Of a DNA stretch of 64,000 nucleotides, positions 59,428-64,000 are shown piece by piece. The first letter of the stretch is position 1, and every line of letters begins with the position of its first letter. Source of the DNA: Actinomucor elegans (taxonomy: Eukaryota; Mucoromycota; Mucoromycetes; Mucorales; Mucoraceae); contig JAMSLZ010000002.1 of assembly GCA_026027325.1 (NCBI GenBank), positions 1,054,001 through 1,118,000 of the forward strand, given 5' to 3'. The translations under genes were made by a program, and so were the position numbers. A model generated the notes under the pieces. It searched no databases and was not told the origin of the DNA. It worked only from the letters and a program-made list of their open reading frames with translations.

Positions 59428-61148
59428 TTAAGCCTTGAATTGATCTTCGGTAACACCCTTACCCATGGCAGCAGTAGCAGCTACACCACCAGTAACGACC
59501 TTGATAAGTTCATCAACATAGTTGGCACCAGACCATTTTTGATGTTGGAGAACGTCGATACCATGTTCACGTTCCTTACGTTGAACTTGGCTGACATAAC
59601 CAAGCATACCTTGTTCCTTGAAGGCCTTGGCAAAGGTACCAGCGGCCAAAGCGTTGGCGTGAAGACCACCCAAAGTAATGAATTGCCAGGCGAAACCAAG
59701 CTTACCCAAATCAGCAATGTAAGTCTTCATGTTGTTATCGTTCAAACCAGCAGCATCCCTAATAACGTAAAGTATGAGTACAGTATTCATTACTCATTCC
59801 CCAAAAAAAAAAAAAAAAACTTACCAGTTGAAAGAGGGAGACAAGTTATAACACAACAAGACCTTAGGATGAACAGACAAGACACCTTCAGAGAATTGCT
59901 TAGCTTGAGAGAGGATAGGCTTCTTGGTTTCCATCCATAACATATCAGCATAAGGAGCATAAGCAATAGCACGAGAAGTAGCAGCTTCAGTACCACCTTC
60001 ATAACGGTAAAGACCTTCACGGACACGAGGAAGATCCCAATCCCAGAAGATTTCAACACCATACTCTTTGGCAATAGCGCGAGCTTGAAGGTTGGACTTG
60101 TAGTGGATCTTTCCAAGGAATTCCTTAGCGGCTTCAGGCTTACCAGCCTTGATGAGCTCATCAGCAACAGCAGTACCATAACGCTTAAGGCCAGCCTTGG
60201 CGATCCATTCATCTTCAACGGCTTGAAGAGCAGCACCAGTCTTGCCAGCTTGTTCAGCTTCGTTCATCAAGGTAGCCAAAGCACCAATGTTGGGGTTAGT
60301 AGTACCAACAATGAATTCATGATCACGAGGATCAATGTTGGAAGTCAAGAGAGTAGCAGCTTCAGCATCGGAACGGGCAACGATCAAGTTCTCGACACCC
60401 ATGATATCATATTGAACACGGATAGCAACCAAACGGTTGATGTGTTCTCCAATAGGGACCAAGACCTTACCAGCCATATGGCCACACTTCTTGGTAGAAG
60501 GAGATTGATCCTCAACTAATTTAAACATTAATATTTACTATATACAGCAAATGTTTAAGACTTACCGTGCATGCCAGCAGCACCACGCTCAACAAACATC
60601 TTGGCGAGCTTCATAACAGCAGTGATACCACCATGACCAGTATCACCATCGGCAATGATGGGTCTCAAGTAATCAATAGCAGGAGTCTTAGCACGCTCCT
60701 CGGGAGTCATGGCAAGACGAGCTTCACGTTGCTTACGGTCATGGAAGAGTTGAGCAAAGAAGAGATGTTCAACCTTGTTGGGAACAGTATCCATGGGGTA
60801 ATCAGCAAGATCAGGTCCAGGCTCATTGGAAGTAGAGGCAGTAGAAGAACATTGCCAGCCAGAAACATAGACGGTTTCAAGATAAGGAGCCATTTGAGTG
60901 ACTTGGACAGGATCAAGAGCACCGAAAGTATGAGAAGTAGTGCCATTGGCCTTGTGGTTTTGAAGGAGCTTCCAAACCTTCTTGGCCTGAACATCAGAAC
61001 GGTAGTTGATGGGGAAATAACCACGCTTGGAAACAATAGCTTCAGCAGTATAAGGACGCTTGACATTGGCGAAACGAGGAGTGGCCCACCATTGCTTGAC
61101 CTTTTCAACTTCTTGAAGGAAGAGTTCTTGTTCGTGGTCGACAGTCAT
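59428..61148 (-). CDS. ICL1: Isocitrate lyase
   Basis: First enzyme of the glyoxylate bypass: cleaves isocitrate to succinate and glyoxylate for growth on acetate or fatty acids. Three exons: 60566-61148, 59825-60515 and 59428-59758, 534 aa. The catalytic loop KKCGHMAGK lies at 203-211 with Cys205. Other family blocks are [41 protein letters not shown] and the long eukaryotic insert between ([14 protein letters not shown]). It ends EDQFKA, so no C-terminal SKL-type peroxisomal signal is visible. A TATA-like element lies at about 61203-61212 (minus), and a cluster of GC-rich boxes is about 165-200 bp upstream. The third exon begins with a single base completing Trp. Confidence 0.97.
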
Positions 61149-61311
61149 TATGTTATATAGTTATAAAGTAAAGAGAGAGAAAGAAGGCAGTTTCGAACCT
61201 CTTTTTATATTAAATCAATCCAAATACCGATGCTGGAGAAACTCGGAGAGCCAGAATTCCTGCTACCAGAGCTTTAATGCATGTGATACTAGTTTAAAGA
61301 CCGAGCGAATT

Positions 61312-61350
61312 CCCCACGTGAAATGCTGTGGGGGAGACTTGTATCCGGGG
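61312..61350 (-). promoter_or_regulatory. GC-box cluster upstream of isocitrate lyase
   Basis: Three SYGGRG-type hexamers lie within 39 bp: CCCCAC (61312-61317), GTGGGG (61328-61333) and CCGGGG (61345-61350). The first overlaps an E-box CACGTG (61315-61320). Mig1/CreA repressors bind such sites and isocitrate lyase is a classic glucose-repressed gene, so catabolite repression is a plausible reading. This is inference from motif and gene identity only. Confidence 0.4.
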
Positions 61351-61428
61351 TCTCCGCAATAGAATACCATTTGTCATCTCTTTACACAAACTTATCTTAT
61401 CTATTTTATTACTAAATTTATATGTACA

Positions 61429-62116
61429 CTATTGCCATTGATTAATATGCCATCCATTCTCTGCTGTAATACGGTCAGTAGCTTCTCCCAATAATGCAGT
61501 AGAAAACGCGTTCTTTTCAACAGCTTCTTGAAGATATTGATGAGCAACTCGCTTGATGTCATCTTGAGTCACCTTTAAGAGTGCTTCACGTCGCCTAATC
61601 AATATCCGTTAGATATAATATTCCCATATGATAATTAAACCAATACTTGCATTTGTCTCATTTCATCAGATACACCATTAACAAACTGAAGCATGCCTTC
61701 TTCAGATACACTTTGAGGCGCATCCACACCTTGGAAAATAGACAGCTTGGATTCTGTAATCTCTTGATCAGTAAACTTGCGCTGTTGGACCCAGTCAACA
61801 GACTTGCTATAAGTATCTAAAGTCTCTAATGTACGAGGATCTCTATAGGAATAAAACGAAAACAAGCCATTCAATCCAGCATAACGTGCTCCTCCACCAT
61901 AGGCACCATTCTTTTCTCGGATTTCTCGGTGAAGGTAATGGTTGGTCATTAAAGAAGACAATACTTGCAAGCTGGCTCCGTCAGCATGCGTATAAGGAAC
62001 ACCTCGAAGTACTTTAGCTGAAAAGTTGACTTGGAAAGGCAATGGAAAGAAAGTTTTCTTGTATTGAGGTACAAAGACATTCTATATAGATGGTATTATT
62101 AGCATTTGATAAATTT

Positions 62117-62149
<33 letters not shown>

Positions 62150-64000
62150 CTTACGGAAGGTGTGGAGATAGTTTTACCCTCCGTAGGCAAACCTTCAATA
62201 AAGTTTACTAAAGCCTTTGTATTACTTTCGACGGCATCTTCGCCGGAAGTAATAGCAATACGAAGCGAAGACTGAGTTAAAACAGCTGAAGCGATTTGCT
62301 TGAGCTTGTCTACCACATCCGATATATCTTGTTGAGCAGCCAAACGGCTCATAAAGTTGACTTGGGTCATACCACTCATAAGTTCTGCGTTGTGCATACC
62401 AGGCGTTAAACTAGCTCCAGCATATGTACGTGCAAAAATATGACCAGAATCTGCAATTGAGTTGACCATGGATGAAGCATTCTATAAAACAGTTAGAAAT
62501 CATTGTAACTATGATCAAATCAGTATTACTTACACCATTAATCAGAGTCTTTAACTTTTCTGTATCATCAAAGTTGGTCTCGTGAATCAACTTGGCCAGA
62601 ATACTATACATTCTATCAATATTACGATCCAAGCAGTTACCTACCAAAGCAATGCCTTCTTCGATATGATCAATATCAGAATGGTTAGTCGTTAACGTGG
62701 TAGAGGCACGAAGACCACCTGTATACAAGCGAATTTCATCATCGATTTCAGCCATAGACTGTTGGCGCGTGCCTAACGATAAAAGAGAGTCACAGAATAA
62801 AGGCAAGTACATTTTGAGATCATCAGGGAGTGAAGGCAAGGTACTAATGGCTCTGAAATACGTGATGCCGTTGGTAGAAGTGGTTCTCCATTGAACAGGT
62901 GTATTACAAAGGCCTGTATGCTCCAATACTGTATGCTTAGCTTTGAGGGCAATGTCGCTCAGCTGCAAAGATGGAAGACAAGAAAGGTCCTCCGTGGTAT
63001 CTTGAGAGGCGAGCAAATCTTGACCGTCTTTTGCGATTTGCTTCTTGTCAGCGTCTGTTAAAGACTCAATCTTTTGATTCAATCTGGATTTTTCTTCAGC
63101 TATCAAGTCGGCGGTGTATTTTTCATCAGGACGCATCGTGAATGAGAGTGTATGAGGATTGTTGAGTAGGTACTTGTCAATGCGGCTCTCAAAGAAGTTG
63201 CCCTGAGCCAATTCAGATTTGAGACGATCGATATTCTATATACAAAAATACTTGTTAGTAAAAGGCACTTACTGTAGCAGCATTGGACGTACCTTGTTGA
63301 TCTCTAAAAGATCAATTGGATCAACACCATTGAACCATCCAGAAGTGATGCCATGCATAAGAGTGAGACCAAAATCAGCAGTTTTCTATATAGAAGTTAC
63401 TATCTATAGTTTCTAACCTTCTAATTAGATGGCTTACATGCTTTTGGCCGAGTTCCATTTGATGAATAGCAGCTTCAATTCGCTTGGGGTCAAACCCTTC
63501 TTGTTTCACTTGTTCAAGCACAGATTTGATGGTTGATTTCACCTTGTCTACATCAGTGTCCTTTACACCTTGTAACCCAATAGACATTGAGCTTGTACTA
63601 TACAAAGCATCAATAACCACACATAATGCATCGCACTAAAACAAACGTACCTGGTGCTATTATCATAACCTGTGTTGGAAGAAAATTCAGATCCAAGATT
63701 GGTATCAATCAAAGCCTTGTACATGGGTGAAGCATGTCCATCCAACAAGAGATACGATAATAGGCGCATCGAAAATGTTTCAAACGTATCCTATTACTCA
63801 TCAGTATATAGCACAAAATATCAAGTAAACAAGACTTACAGTAGATTGATTGGTAAGGTAAGATAATGAAAGTTTTGTCTGTCTATCCATTGGGCTCACT
63901 ATAGTATATGTATAAGTAATATTGCTCTCCATTCCAACCAATGCTACTTACTAGGGTCCAATGCACATGTTGTCTCTACAGATTTGGGTCCAGTCCAAGG
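61429..64000 (-). CDS. CYM1: Presequence protease Cym1/PreP, C-terminal part (cut by window edge)
   Basis: M16C zinc metallopeptidase that degrades targeting peptides in the mitochondrial matrix. Nine exon pieces are visible: 63952-64000, 63840-63898, 63651-63790, 63438-63597, 63293-63385, 62534-63235, 62155-62481, 61651-62081 and 61429-61594. They encode 708 residues up to the stop; the N-terminal ~300 residues with the H-x-x-E-H site lie beyond the edge. Recognisable text includes LLLDGHASPMYKALI, GSEFSSNTGYD, SIGLQGV, WFNGVDPID and the C-terminal substrate-binding GAYGGGARY...FSFYSYRDP. The last intron (61595-61650) needs a GC donor (gcaagt). The intron at 62082-62154 holds a T10A26 run. 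Confidence 0.93.
62124..62149. repeat. Poly(A) tract of 26 bases inside a Cym1 intron
   Basis: Preceded directly by ten T, forming a T10A26 tract within the 73-nt intron 62082-62154 of the Cym1 gene. Confidence 0.9.

Noticed and set aside
1..64000. CRISPR array, prophage, or bacterial-type operon or defence system
   Set aside because: No evenly spaced identical repeats with unique spacers and no operon-like gene strings. The window is intron-rich eukaryotic DNA.

Overview
This looks like a window of nuclear DNA from an early-diverging filamentous fungus, most likely Mucoromycota (Mucor/Rhizopus-like). The evidence is AT-rich intergenic DNA, genes broken by many 46-82 nt GT-AG introns, TATA boxes 45-95 bp upstream of start codons, fungal gene families, and mucoralean-style F-box/LRR-like debris. 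The taxon is inferred from gene style and was not tested by any search.

Layout from left to right. 0.4-1.7 kb holds a decayed F-box/LRR-like gene. 2.9-5.0 kb holds a purine (xanthine/uric acid) permease on the minus strand, divergent from a secreted cytidine/deoxycytidylate-type deaminase (5.2-6.2 kb). A 2-oxoglutarate/Fe(II) oxygenase follows at 6.6-7.7 kb, then a 5.9 kb gene-poor tract. 13.5-16.2 kb carries ESCRT-III Vps24/CHMP3 and an aldo-keto reductase. 18.0-23.4 kb carries a disordered protein, a long MUS81 nuclease, and a nucleotidyltransferase that ends 9 bp from the MUS81 stop codon. 23.8-26.5 kb has a dead Tc1/mariner transposase, a possible small gene, and the regulatory subunit of glutamate-cysteine ligase. 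27.5-31.4 kb carries a NIPA-type Mg2+ transporter, ribosomal protein eL41 (25 codons, start codon split by an intron), a small conserved-looking ORF and a coiled-coil protein. 34.0-35.2 kb is a SAM methyltransferase. 37.9-49.2 kb is one giant 11-exon HUWE1/Tom1 HECT ubiquitin ligase of about 3,602 aa. 52.4-53.0 kb is a minimal SET-domain protein. 53-59.4 kb is gene-poor apart from a tRNA-Glu(CTC). 59.4-61.1 kb is isocitrate lyase, and the right edge holds the C-terminal 708 residues of the mitochondrial presequence protease Cym1/PreP.

These are mostly independent housekeeping and metabolic genes, not one cluster. The permease and the secreted deaminase at the left are divergent neighbours that could both serve nucleobase/nucleoside salvage.

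The main unexplained structure is a degenerate repeat with a GATCTATAGATC palindromic core. I find about 17 diverged copies, all outside recognised genes and on both strands. Several sit in tandem at a spacing of 157-172 bp, so the ancestral unit appears to be about 170 bp. I cannot assign it to any known family. All exon structures were built by eye from splice sites and reading frame; no alignment was run.
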